Notes: generated from the sequence alone by a model not told the origin. A stretch of 64,000 nucleotides of DNA from Porticoccus sp038143955 (GCA_038143955.1 JAYQMT010000005.1:248001-312000), one strand, 5' to 3'. Counted from the stretch's first letter, positions 40,049-49,852 are shown. Numbers and translations: made by a program.

Positions 40049-40282
40049 GTGAATAAGTAATAACCTTATAAATGACGTTGAGACAATAATAGCAAATGCT
40101 TTAATTTTCTCTAATTTAGATTGCTGGAGGCTACCCGCTTATTATTCAGAAAAGAAAAATGTCATTAAATAATTATTGATGGGGCTGCTATTAGTAACGA
40201 TTTAGATGTGTTTCTTTGTGTTACGATTAGACATGATCATTTAGTGGAAGGTGCTCGTTTGCATTACAAAAAAATTAATTAG
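40049..40282 (+). CDS. Small unrecognised protein, broken frame
   Basis: Between prfC and the PerM-like gene two fragments read as one protein of about 77 residues: DVETIIANALIFSNLDCW with RLPAYYSEKKNVIK, then, after one more A in the three-A run at 40167-40169, IIIDGAAISNDLDVFLCVTI and RHDHLVEGARLHYKKIN. The join is smooth, and both parts look like real protein. The start is uncertain; a GTG at 40049 fits only if one base near 40052 is removed. I do not recognise the family. The remaining 100 bases before 40383 contain only the ribosome site of the next gene. Confidence 0.45.
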
Positions 40283-40382
40283 TCAGTGGACTCTATTCAC
40301 CCATATAGACTTTTTACAGATAAAGGGATTATGGAAATAAAAAAATATTCTCAGGATTGTTAGAATTACCAGGAGTAGGGAT

Positions 40383-41420
40383 ATGAGTGAGCACTCGTCA
40401 TTCGCGAAAGGGCTTATTACCGTTGCGGCTTTTGTGATCGTTGTAACAGGAATAAAAATGGCAGAAACACTAATAGTTCCTTGTTTGTTGTCTGTATTTA
40501 TAGCCCTTATTTTTTCACCATTACTAGCTTGGCTTAAAAAGAACAAAGTACCAAATGGAATTGCTATTTTCTTGGTTATTAGTTGCTTAGTCGTTGCAGG
40601 CTGGCTAATTTCTGCGCTTATACAGTCTTCCGTGAGCGACTTTAGAAATAGTATACCGACATATGAAATCAGACTACAGGAATTGAGCGGAATTTTCTTA
40701 TACTGGTTAGCGGATTTAGGGCTTGTATTTGATATGAACCAAATGAAAAACTTACTTAAGCCTGAGGCTGCAGTCCAATTAATGGGCAGTACGTTAACCT
40801 CATTTGGTAGTGTTTTAACAAACACCTTTATGATACTGCTAACTGTAATTTTTATTTTGGCAGAAGAAATAGGGTTCAGGGAAAAATTACAACAAGCAAC
40901 TCACAAAAAAGCATCAATAGATGATGGTATTTCCTTCTTTTTAAAAAGTGTACATAATTATTTGGGGATCAAAACAGTATTGAGTCTTTTGACTGGTATT
41001 CTGGTTACCATAACTCTCTGGCTGTTTGGTGTTGATTACCCTGTTATGTGGGGATTTTTTGCATTGCTGCTTAATTTTATTCCCACAATCGGCTCTATAA
41101 TTGCAGCTATACCTGCAGTTTTGTTGTCTTTAATTCAGCTAGGTTCTTTTACAGCTGTTTGCGTTGCCTTTTGTTACCTGATTATAAACATTTTTATAGG
41201 AAGTTTACTTGAGCCTAAATTGATGGGAAGAGGCCTTAATCTATCACCTTTAGTTGTTTTCTTATCTTTAGTTTTTTGGGGGTGGATTTTAGGCCCTGTT
41301 GGCATGCTACTTTCTATCCCACTTACGATAATGGTCAAGATCGCACTTGATAACGATGAAGACACACGTTGGATAAGTATCATGTTGGGGCCAGGGAGTA
41401 AGTCATTGAGATCAAAATAA
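40383..41420 (+). CDS. AI-2E family (PerM-like) membrane transporter
   Basis: A 345-residue membrane protein with about eight hydrophobic segments, matching the AI-2E/PerM family: LIVPCLLSVFIALIFSPL near the start and the conserved LLEPKLMGRGLNLSPLVVF toward the end. The family includes autoinducer-2 exporters and Na+/H+ antiporter-like proteins; the substrate here is not known. AGGAGTAGGG provides a good ribosome site. It converges with selO, with three bases between the stops. Confidence 0.88.
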   Translation: MSEHSSFAKGLITVAAFVIVVTGIKMAETLIVPCLLSVFIALIFSPLLAWLKKNKVPNGIAIFLVISCLVVAGWLISALIQSSVSDFRNSIPTYEIRLQELSGIFLYWLADLGLVFDMNQMKNLLKPEAAVQLMGSTLTSFGSVLTNTFMILLTVIFILAEEIGFREKLQQATHKKASIDDGISFFLKSVHNYLGIKTVLSLLTGILVTITLWLFGVDYPVMWGFFALLLNFIPTIGSIIAAIPAVLLSLIQLGSFTAVCVAFCYLIINIFIGSLLEPKLMGRGLNLSPLVVFLSLVFWGWILGPVGMLLSIPLTIMVKIALDNDEDTRWISIMLGPGSKSLRSK

Positions 41421-41423
41421 ATT

Positions 41424-42895
41424 TTATGATGAGCAGCTTACAGTTATTTTTTTACTCCATTCAGGTGGATGTTTTGCATAATCCTCGCATTCAGGATTTT
41501 CGTTATAAGGCGACTGAAGTAGCTTAAGTATACGGCTGATTTCTGTATAATCTTTATTGTCTTCAGCTTTCTGAATAGCTATTTCAGCCATATAGTTCCG
41601 CAGAATATATTTTGGATTATGCTGAATCATCTTATTTTTTCTTTCTTCCTCATTTTTTGGTTCAGCTAGCAATCTATCTTGATATTTTTTTATCCACCCA
41701 TCTAATGCATTTTGGTTTATGAGTAATTCTTTTAAATGCTTATGGTTACCTTTTGATTGAAAAAAACACAAGCGCCTAAAGAAAATAGTGTAATCACTTT
41801 CATTAACCTCAAGAATCGCCAGTAATTCATCTATTAAGTTTTGGTCAGTTTCTGCAGGGACTTCAAGACCTAACTTCTGCCTATAAAGTTTCAATAAGGT
41901 ATTTAGAAATACCGGTTGATATTCATTGAGTACTAATTTGAGCTGCTCAGAATCTAAAAGGCTTGTCAATGCAGCAGCTAAAGCATTGCAATTCCATAAA
42001 CCTATACTGGGTTGATTCTTGAAAGAATAGCGACCATAGCTATCTGAATGATTGCAGATAAAGTTTGGATTGTAATTATCCATAAATCCAAATGGGCCAT
42101 AATCCAGAGTTTCACCAAGAATCGACATATTATCAGTATTCATTACACCATGAGAAAATCCGACAGATTGCCATTTTGCAATCATCTCTGCTGTTTTATG
42201 GACGATATTTCTAAACATTTGAAGATAACGGTCATGTTTTTCCTTAAAAATAGGAAAGTATTGAATAATTGTATAATCAGCGAGTTTTTTGACACTTTTA
42301 TATTGGCGTGTGTGATGAAAGTACTCGAAAGATCCAAATCTGATATGTGATCTGGCTATACGAACCAGAAGAGCAGCTCTTTCAATCCTCTCCCGATAGA
42401 CAGGTTCCTCATTTGAAAAATACTTAGCGCTCTGGTTGTATTTATACCGAGTGCGTGCATTGCCTCACTGCAGAGATACTCCCTTATAGTGGACCTGAGG
42501 ACTGACCTACCATCTCCAAACCGAGAATAAGGTGTTTTCCCTGCTCCTTTGAGGTGAATATCCCATTTACCTAATGGACCTTCAGCTTCTCCGATAAGCA
42601 TCCCCCTTCCATCACCTAATTCAGGGGAGTAACCTCCAAACTGATGACCGCTATATACCATAGCAAGGGGATCGCATCCTTTAGGTAGTTCATTTCCGCT
42701 GCATAAACCCATTAACCATAGAGGTATTTCAGCTTTAGTGTCTATCTGGTTACTCGGTATACCAAGCATATTAAGCCCAGCCATATTGATATCTACTACA
42801 CATGGATCCGATAGCCCTTTTGGCGATACTTTGGTAAAAAATTCTTCACCTAATTTAGCAAAAGTATTATTAAATTTTAGAAATTCCAAACTCAC
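41424..42895 (-). CDS. selO: Protein adenylyltransferase SelO (YdiU; one frameshift)
   Basis: SelO is a pseudokinase-fold enzyme that AMPylates protein hydroxyl groups and has been linked to redox stress. YSGHQFGGYSPELGDGR and KGAGKTPYSRFGDGR carry the flipped-ATP binding residues, and GVMNTDNMSILGETLDYGPFGF is the metal-binding part. The frame breaks in five A at 42416-42420; one more base restores SIFSNEEPVYRERIERAAL. The joined length is 490 residues (E. coli 478). The C-terminus lacks a Cys-Sec pair but ends VSCSS. The start is a GTG placed directly after the yciH stop. Confidence 0.92.
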
Positions 42896-43258
42896 TCACT
42901 CTGGTTGTTGAAGGGTGTCAGATGAATAAAAATTATTCCAGTACTGGATGCCCCTCTTTTTTAAGTATTCACGTACTTTTATTCTATGATCGCCTTGTAT
43001 TTCAACTATATTATTTTTGATAGAGCCACCACTTCCACAATTTTTCTTTAAATTCTTTGTTAAAGTCTTGAGATTAATATCTTCGGTGTATAGTCCGGAA
43101 ATAGTTGTAACACCGTTACCTTTTCTTCCTTTGGATTCGTAATTGATTCGAGCAACACCATCCCCATATGGTTGTATATCTTTTGATTCCTGCGGCTTTA
43201 TCCGACCGTTTTCTGTTGTGTATACAAGGCGAGTTTGTTTTTTCATTAAAAAAGCCAC
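42896..43258 (-). CDS. yciH: SUI1/eIF1-like translation factor YciH
   Basis: A 120-residue protein closely like E. coli YciH, the bacterial member of the eIF1/SUI1 family. RLVYTTENGRI, GDGVARINYESKGRKGNGVTTI, LKKNCGSGGSIKNN and VEIQGDHR are diagnostic. The family may inspect initiation complexes; its role in bacteria is minor or conditional. Either of two in-frame ATG codons (43258 or 43246) can be the start; the second gives MKKQTRLVY. It is directly upstream of selO with no gap. Confidence 0.92.
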   Translation of the reverse strand: MAFLMKKQTRLVYTTENGRIKPQESKDIQPYGDGVARINYESKGRKGNGVTTISGLYTEDINLKTLTKNLKKNCGSGGSIKNNIVEIQGDHRIKVREYLKKRGIQYWNNFYSSDTLQQPE

Positions 43259-43551
43259 CGTCTGAGTTTGGTTATTATTCGTCGTTGATTCTTTGAAATA
43301 AAAAAGTGTATGGCCTTAATAAGAATATAACAAAAATTACTAACAAATAATCAAAAAAATTTAACGAGATATAAAAGTAATTTAGATATAGATGTAGCAA
43401 TTATTTGTTGGTATTTAGTTATCTTTAAGCTATCAATACTTTTTTACCAATGTTTTTTAGGTGACAATAGACAAAAAGATGCATGTAAATTATTAAACGC
43501 AATTTTTAGCAATCTGTGATATCCGATAAACCAACAAATCTAGGAAATATT

Positions 43552-43875
43552 ATGACACTGATATCGAAACTACTTGGGCACAGTTCACCATATATCTTCA
43601 ACTTAGTTTATGATGTAGATGTTAGGTTGTTATTCATAGAATGTTTAGACGATCCCTCAGATAAGAAGCCGGCATTGCGTATTGTATTTCCAGAAATTAA
43701 CTTCTATTCTGAGGTAAATCAAGCCGAAGCTGGCGATGATGAATTAATGGATGACCTTGTTTCATTAGAGCAAGTAGATAATAAAAAAATAGTTATCCTT
43801 ACTTGTAAGAAAGAAATTACAATTGAGCTCGCAGGAGAGCCATATGCCGAAAAGATTGACCAAAACGGTGACTAG
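43552..43875 (+). CDS. Hypothetical acidic protein
   Basis: A 107-residue acidic protein that I do not recognise. The ATG at 43552 has TAGGAA six bases upstream and is preferred over an in-frame GTG at 43516. Hydrophobic beta-like stretches (VRLLFIECL, KIVILTCKKEITIELAG) alternate with acidic loops (AGDDELMDDL). No signal peptide or membrane segment is seen. Its stop is six bases from that of the next gene on the other strand. The 260 bases before it are AT-rich and hold nothing I can support. Confidence 0.55.
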   Translation: MTLISKLLGHSSPYIFNLVYDVDVRLLFIECLDDPSDKKPALRIVFPEINFYSEVNQAEAGDDELMDDLVSLEQVDNKKIVILTCKKEITIELAGEPYAEKIDQNGD

Positions 43876-43881
43876 TAATAA

Positions 43882-44222
43882 TTATTCTGAGGGAATTGGC
43901 TCTACAATATACTGACCGGCAACTTCAACTAAGTGCAATTGACACTCCAAGTCTTCATAGTCTGGAACTTGACCTGGCAAACCTGAAACAATCCTTCTTC
44001 CATTTTTACGCAGTTCGATAGCTGCTTTCCTTTGCTCCATATTCGTTGAGAAAGGGACAAAAATTTTCTTAGCTGCCACTCTATTAATTTTTCTTATACG
44101 GGCTCTCATTTTTTCTTGATCTTCTCTACCAGCTGGCGTTCCCTTATCCCACAAAAGATTTGTAAATGGCTGATCTTTGATCTTAGCTCTGCGTGTTTGC
44201 TGATTCACATTTTTTTTGTCAT
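43882..44222 (-). CDS. Hypothetical basic protein (frameshift just after the start)
   Basis: A basic, unrecognised protein of about 113 residues. The best start is the ATG at 44220-44222, with AGAGG seven bases before it, but it is followed by eight A and runs into a stop; nine A would give MTKKNVNQQTRRAKIKDQPF in frame with the long open part. Without the correction a GTG at 44206-44208 is the first usable codon. The sequence RIRKINRVAAKKIFVPF and GRRIVSGLPGQVPDYEDLE looks like a small folded, perhaps nucleic-acid-binding, protein. No family can be named. Confidence 0.5.
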
Positions 44223-44507
44223 TGTATAACCTCTATATTTACCTAATTAACAACACGTTTATGAAGATATCGTTAAAAGCCTTTTTAGAATATTAACTGC
44301 ATAATTACAAGTAAAAAGGATTATATTTATGAAGGATATAAAAATCAATTTTGATTTATACATTTCCAGTAAAATTTAGCTAATTAAAAATATTATTTAA
44401 CCCATTATACTAGATGTGTGAGTCTAAATTATAATTAATTGGTATATTACCACGATTCTTGTTATATTTTCCATAATAAATTCCATAAAAATAAGGTTGA
44501 AATATTT

Positions 44508-44932
44508 ATGGGCAAATTACCAAAATATATATCTTCAAAAAAGGGAGTCTTCACTACCAAAGAGCTATTCCCACAAAATTACATGCTGTTTCTAAAGCAA
44601 AGTTTTATTATTTTGCGCTCGGGCTTAATCAACATGATAGTGTGACAAAAATTTTCAAAGCCGCAAAAAGAGCAGACCAAGGATTTAAATTGAGATGTCA
44701 GATGCTTGAAAATCTTAGCTTAGAATCGACTCCCGAGACGGAGTTAGACATGCTTTTTATGGAAATCATTAGAAGATCTGACGGGCAAACTGGGTTATAT
44801 GAGTATGAGAAATCTATATTTAAAGGCCCTTTTAAGTTTTCTATACAAGTAAGTAAAGAGTTAGCTGATCTAAACGATAATCAACATAATTTTAATAAAA
44901 AAGGAAAAATGAGATTGATTGGAGGTACATAG
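44508..44932 (+). CDS. Hypothetical protein (frameshift at 44575-44578)
   Basis: Two overlapping fragments join into one protein of about 141 residues if the four-A run at 44575-44578 has five A: ELFPQKLHAVSKAKFYYFAL, then GLNQHDSVTKIFKAAKRADQ. The ATG at 44508 has AAGG nine bases upstream. The protein is basic at the start and ends NKKGKMRLIGGT. No signal peptide, membrane helix or known motif is seen. It precedes rnr on the same strand by 170 bases. The 285 bases before it are extremely AT-rich and hold nothing I can identify. Confidence 0.45.
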
Positions 44933-45105
44933 TCTTCAACAACATACCTGCTCTACTTATACCAACTAATTTTCCTCAAGGCGTGCCCTGCATTTATTTT
45001 TATTTAAGACGTTGGTTAATCAGAGGGCAATGTGTTTTCATAGTACTTTGAATCTTAAAGTAATTCAAAAAATGTTTAAATTTTCTATCATTAAATGAAG
45101 TAATA

Positions 45106-47432
45106 ATGAAAAAACATATTAACAAAGATTTCTTTTCTCAAAGAGAGGCTGCCAAATACGATAACCCGATACCCAGTCGAGAGTATATTTTAGACTTTCT
45201 GACTCAAAGTCGTGGCCCCTTAACGCATGACGAGCTATGTGAGGAACTAAGTATCAGTGATGATCGGGCCTATGAAGCTATTAGACGAAGACTCATAGCT
45301 ATGGAGAGAGATGGCCAGCTCATAAAAAACCGTAGCTATGCATATGGCGCTTTAGAAAAAATGAATCTAATTAAAGGAAGAGTTATTGGCCATCCAGATG
45401 GATTTGGTTTTCTATCTCCAGTTGTTGGAGAAACTGACCTATATCTTTCAAGCAGACAAATGAAAAGGGTTTTGGATGGAGATGAAGTGCTTGTAAGGGT
45501 ATCTGGAAAAGACCACCGTGGCCGCCAAGAGGCTACTATTGTCGAAGTTGTTAAACATAGAACAAGTAGTTTAGTAGGTCGCTTCTTTGTAGAGAGTAAT
45601 ACTAAGTTTGTAAGACCTGATAATCCAAAAAATTTCACAAGATATAATTATACCTATTGGACAAGAAAATAATGCGGAACCAGGTCAAATTGTAATAGTT
45701 AAAATTAATCAACAGCCATCTAAAAAACACTTGCCTGCTGGCTGTATTACTCAGATTCTTGGTAGCCATATGGCTCCAGGGATGGAAATTGATATTGCTA
45801 TCAATAATTATGGTATTCCGGTTAAGTGGCCAGACGAAGTTTTAAATAACATTGACTCTATAGGAAAGAGTGTTTCTGATACAGATAAAAAGTTTAGAAT
45901 AGATTTACGTCATCTTCCGTTTGTTACTATCGATGGGGAAGATGCACGTGATTTCGATGATGCCGTTTACTGTGAACCTGAATCTGAAGGTTTAAGGAAA
46001 CTATATGTCGCAATTGCGGATGTCTCTCATTATGTATCAGTAGCTACTGCACTTGATCAAGAGGCAAATAAAAAGAGGTAACTCTGTATATTTCCCACAA
46101 TATGTAGTACCCATGCTTCCAGAAGAGATTTCGAACGGGCTATGTTCACTCAAGCCTAACTTAGATCGATTAACTTTGGTCTGTGAAATGACGCTAGATA
46201 AAACTGGAGCAGTTATACAATACAGCTTCCTTGAGGGGTTAATTAATTCACATGCGAGATTAACATATACACAGGTTAATGAAATTATCTCCCAGAGAAA
46301 GCTCTCAACAAGTAGTATTCGTAAGCAATTCAATTCAATAATACAAAATATAGATGCTTTGACAGATCTTTACTATGACTTGCTTAACTCAAGAAAGTTG
46401 AGAGGTGCAATTGAGTTCGAATCACAAGAGTCGCAGATAATTTTCGATAATGAAAAGAAAATTAAGGAAATATTGCCCGTTGAAAGAAATTCAGCACATA
46501 GATTAATAGAAGAATGTATGCTTTGCGCAAATGTTTGTGCAGCCAAATTTCTGAAAAAAAATAAAATATCTTTGCTATATCGGGTTCATCAGGGGCCTAA
46601 GGATGAAAAAATAGAAAGTCTCAGAGAATTTCTTGCTGAATTAGGCATAGATTTTTCTAATTGCGGAACTGATCCAAAAGACTTCCAGCGTATTCTCAAT
46701 GATATTCAAGGACGCCCAGATGGTAACATTATACAATCAGTCATATTGCGATCCATGAACAGGGCAATCTATTCGCCTGAGAGTCATGGTCACTTCGGCC
46801 TAAATTATCCAGAATATACTCATTTTACTTCACCCATTCGACGTTACCCTGATCTTTTAGTTCATCGAGCAATTCGATATCTAATAAGAAAAAAATCAAA
46901 AAATACTGAAGTTTTTAGAGTCAATGGTTCACGAGTATTAAGTCAAGAGGAAATATATCCATATGATAAAAACCAACTTAAATCCTTTGGTGAGCACTGT
47001 TCTTTAACTGAAAGAAGAGCAGATGAGGCTACTAGAGATGTAATAAACTGGCTTAAGTGCGAGTTCCTGTCATCACGAGTCGGAGAGCAGTTTGACGGTA
47101 CTGTCAGCACTGTTACCGGATTTGGTTTATTTGTTCAGCTTGATGAAATGTATATTGAAGGACTCATCCATATAACTTCACTACCGAACGATTACTATCA
47201 ATATGAAGAAGATCACCATCGTTTAGTAGGCGAGAAAACTGGTAAAATTTTTCGTCTTGGAGATAACCTAAAGGTGAAAGTGATAAGAGTTGAGTTAAAT
47301 GAAAGAAAAATTGATTTTGAGTTGATAGAAAAAGATAAGAGTACTGATACAAAAAAATTTACATCTTCTTCTGATAGAAAGGTTAAAAATAAAAGAAAAA
47401 AAATTGAAAATAAAATTAAGACTAAAAAATAA
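45106..47432 (+). CDS. rnr: Ribonuclease R (two frameshifts)
   Basis: RNase R is the 3'-5' exoribonuclease that degrades structured RNA. An N-terminal winged-helix part (REYILDFLTQSRGPLTHDEL) precedes the cold-shock domains (GHPDGFGFLSP), the RNB catalytic domain (DGEDARDFDDAV) and a C-terminal S1 domain (GTVSTVTGFGLFVQLDEM) with a basic tail. One A too many in 45627-45632 and one too many in 46070-46074 break the frame; corrected, it reads DNPKISQDIIIPIG and QEANKRGNSVYFP. The length is then 774 residues (E. coli 813). rlmB follows, as usual. Confidence 0.95.
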
Positions 47433-47461
47433 TCTGGGCTAGATCTTAAGGCAGATCAAAA

Positions 47462-48229
47462 ATGATAGAAAATAAAAATGATTCCGATTGGCTATTTGGA
47501 TTACATACCGTTTATTCTGTACTGAAGACTTCTGGCTCAAAAATCAAAGAACTAAGGGTCCAAAAAGGACGCAATGATCAAAGGTTCAAGAAAATTATAA
47601 GCTTAGCTCAACTTCAAGATATACCTCTCGTTTGGGTTCTTCGTTCAGATCTAGATACATTAACAGGTGGCTCTCATCAGGGGGTAGCAGCTTTAACCGA
47701 AAGTATCGGTATACAAGACGAAAACTACTTATTTAAGTTAATCATTAACGAAGAAAAAATCCCGTTTCTATTAATTTTAGATAGCTTAACTGATCCTCAT
47801 AATCTAGGCGCCTGTATGCGCTCGGCTGAAGCTGCTGGTGTTCAAGCAGTTATTATTCCTAAAGATAATGCTGTTGGGATAACTCCAGTGGTGCAAAAAG
47901 TATCCAGTGGTGCTACAGAGCTTATTCCTCTCATTGTGGTAACAAATTTATCTAGAACGATAAAACAGCTCCAGGGTAAAGGTGTTTGGGTGATTGGTGC
48001 AGCAGGCGAAGCTGAGGATTTATTATATGATAATGATTTAAACGGACCACTTGCTATAGTTATGGGAGCCGAAGAAAAAGGCTTACGGAGACTGACAAGA
48101 GAAAGTTGCGATACTCTTGTTAAAATTCCTATGATAGGGCAAGTAAGTAGCCTGAATGTTTCGGTTGCTACAGGGGTTTGTTTGTTTGAGGCACTGAGGC
48201 AGCGAAGTAAAAGGCAGATAAAATCATGA
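47462..48229 (+). CDS. rlmB: 23S rRNA (guanosine-2251-2'-O)-methyltransferase RlmB
   Basis: A 255-residue SPOUT methyltransferase. The N-terminal substrate-binding part (WLFGLHTVYSVLKTSG) is followed by the trefoil-knot catalytic domain with DPHNLGACMRSAEAAG, VMGAEEKGLRR and IPMIGQVSSLNVSVATGVC. It modifies G2251 in the peptidyl-transferase P loop. It is 29 bases behind rnr and overlaps the following CDP-alcohol transferase gene by four bases. Confidence 0.95.
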   Translation: MIENKNDSDWLFGLHTVYSVLKTSGSKIKELRVQKGRNDQRFKKIISLAQLQDIPLVWVLRSDLDTLTGGSHQGVAALTESIGIQDENYLFKLIINEEKIPFLLILDSLTDPHNLGACMRSAEAAGVQAVIIPKDNAVGITPVVQKVSSGATELIPLIVVTNLSRTIKQLQGKGVWVIGAAGEAEDLLYDNDLNGPLAIVMGAEEKGLRRLTRESCDTLVKIPMIGQVSSLNVSVATGVCLFEALRQRSKRQIKS

Positions 48230-48861
48230 CCTTAAAAAAAACTTTAAAGCTAAGAGTTATAGAAAAAAATCAAGTAGCAACTAATAACTTTGTTCTAAAT
48301 TTTCCTAATGTAATTAGTTCTTTCAGAGTAGCATTAGCACCAGTACTAATTTTTTTAGCTATCCAGCAAAATGATCATTTATTTTTGTGGGTATTAGCAG
48401 CCTCACTATTGACAGATTGCTTTGACGGTTATGTTGCTAGATATTTGAAACAGGTAACCGAATTCGGTGCAAAGTTAGATAGCTGGGCAGACTTGATTAC
48501 TTACTCCGTAATGTTGTTTGGATTACTACTTATATGGCCAGCTATTTTCAATAGCGAAGTTGTATTCCTGCTAATTGCCTTTAGTTGCTGGATTGTCCCC
48601 TTACTAGTTTGTCAATCGAGATTTGGTCGGTTCACTTCATACCATACACTAGCAGCTAAGATAACAGCTATTTTAATTTCACCTGCTTATTTTATAGCAG
48701 TAATTTATAGCAACTCTCTCTTTCTCTGGGGAGTTTTATTATTTTATATTTGGGTAGCTTTAGAGCAAGTCATGATAACTTCGATTTTACCAAAATGGCA
48801 AAGTAATATTGCAGGCTTCTGGACAGCAGCATCAATAGCTAGAAAAGAGAGTGACGCTTAG
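48226..48861 (+). CDS. CDP-alcohol phosphatidyltransferase family membrane protein
   Basis: A 211-residue membrane protein with the family motif DCFDGYVARYLKQVTEFGAK and LDSWADLITY. The second half has DSWAD where phosphatidylglycerophosphate synthases have DPVAD, so it is closer to the uncharacterised YnjF type than to PgsA. It probably transfers an alcohol headgroup to a CDP-lipid; the substrate is unknown. It overlaps the end of rlmB by four bases and is the second such enzyme here besides PssA. Confidence 0.82.
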   Translation: MTLKKTLKLRVIEKNQVATNNFVLNFPNVISSFRVALAPVLIFLAIQQNDHLFLWVLAASLLTDCFDGYVARYLKQVTEFGAKLDSWADLITYSVMLFGLLLIWPAIFNSEVVFLLIAFSCWIVPLLVCQSRFGRFTSYHTLAAKITAILISPAYFIAVIYSNSLFLWGVLLFYIWVALEQVMITSILPKWQSNIAGFWTAASIARKESDA

Positions 48862-49034
48862 TCTTCCAATTTATTACTTAAAATTACGTATTTAAACGAA
48901 ATTATATGCATACCTTGTATTTATACTTGATATAGTGCGAATCTGCCCTTAAAATGCCGTTCCTCTAAATATTTATAGTAATTTTATATTTAAAAATTTA
49001 TAACTCCTTGTTGCATCGCAAAAGCGAGCACTTA

Positions 49035-49054
49035 TTTACCCGTAAGGAGGTAAA
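49035..49054 (+). promoter_or_regulatory. Hairpin over the rpsF ribosome site, possible S6:S18 autoregulation
   Basis: TTTACC (49035-49040) can pair with GGTAAA (49049-49054) around CGTAAGGA, so the AAGGAGG ribosome site lies in the loop and stem next to the rpsF ATG. A CCG triplet occurs at 49039-49041, resembling the S6:S18-binding leader motif known from many bacteria. The match is too short to be sure. Confidence 0.3.
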
Positions 49055-49615
49055 ATGCGTCATTACGAAATAGTATTCATGGTTCACCCTGATCAGAGCG
49101 ATCAGGTAACTGGAATGATCGAGCGCTACTCGGCAACCATTACAGAGGGTGGCGGCAAAGTTCACCGCTTAGAGGATTGGGGCAGGAGACATCTCGCATA
49201 CCCAATTAATAAGATCCATAAAGCTCATTATGTGCTTATGAATATTGAATGTGATCAAGTTATATTGCAGGAATTAAAAACAACTTTTCGCTATAACGAT
49301 GCCATATTGAGAAATGTGGTGTTCGGATGCAAAGAAGCAGTCACCGAAGAGTCTTACATAGCTAAAGCTGATAAATCTGAAAGATCAGAACGTAGAGAGC
49401 GCTCAGCTCCATATACTGAAAAATCTGCTCCTGTAGAAATTCAAGATAAAGATATAAATTCCGATGCTGTTGAATCTCCATCAGAACCTTCTGCAGCCAT
49501 GAGTGCTGAATCTGAAGAAAATAAATTTCAAGAAAATGATGAAAAGATTAAATCAATACCTGATGAATCAGCAGTTGAAGTTGCCGATATATCACCGGAA
49601 GAGGAGAGTAAATAA
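49055..49615 (+). CDS. rpsF: 30S ribosomal protein S6 with an extended acidic tail
   Basis: Residues 1 to about 100 are a normal S6 (MRHYEIVFMVHPDQSDQV, WGRRHLAYPINKIHKAHYVLMNIE). S6 pairs with S18 on the central domain of 16S rRNA. The total of 186 residues exceeds the 131-135 of E. coli because of a Glu/Ser/Asp-rich, low-complexity C-terminus of some 75 residues ending EEESK. Acidic S6 tails are known in enterics, where RimK adds glutamates; whether this happens here cannot be seen. GGAGG lies four bases before the start. Its stop overlaps the rpsR start by one base. Confidence 0.95.
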   Translation: MRHYEIVFMVHPDQSDQVTGMIERYSATITEGGGKVHRLEDWGRRHLAYPINKIHKAHYVLMNIECDQVILQELKTTFRYNDAILRNVVFGCKEAVTEESYIAKADKSERSERRERSAPYTEKSAPVEIQDKDINSDAVESPSEPSAAMSAESEENKFQENDEKIKSIPDESAVEVADISPEEESK

Positions 49616-49842
49616 TGGCTCGATTTAACCGTCGTCGTAAATTTTGCCGCTTTAGTGCTGAAGGTGCAGATGTAATTGATTACAAAGATCTTGAGATGCT
49701 TAAGCAGTATATTTCAGAAACTGGAAAAATTACCCCTAGCCGTATCACGGGAACCAAAGCTAAGTATCAAAGACAATTGTCTAACGCCATCAAGCGGGCT
49801 CGTTATTTGGCTCTATTGCCATATACAGATAGTCACGAATAA
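49615..49842 (+). CDS. rpsR: 30S ribosomal protein S18
   Basis: The 75-residue protein starts MARFNRRRKFCRFSAEG and contains ITPSRITGTKAKYQRQLSNAIKRARYLALLPY, the S18 signature. It binds S6 in the small-subunit platform. The Ala after Met would be the target of RimI, encoded at 37.9 kb. It lies between rpsF and the DUF2232 gene in the conserved rpsF-rpsR-rplI order. Confidence 0.97.
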   Translation: MARFNRRRKFCRFSAEGADVIDYKDLEMLKQYISETGKITPSRITGTKAKYQRQLSNAIKRARYLALLPYTDSHE

Positions 49843-49852
49843 GAATTATTTG

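Noticed and set aside
49676..49852. Upstream extension of the DUF2232 frame into rpsR
   Set aside because: It overlaps nearly all of the certain S18 gene in another frame; the ATG at 49853 gives the expected protein.
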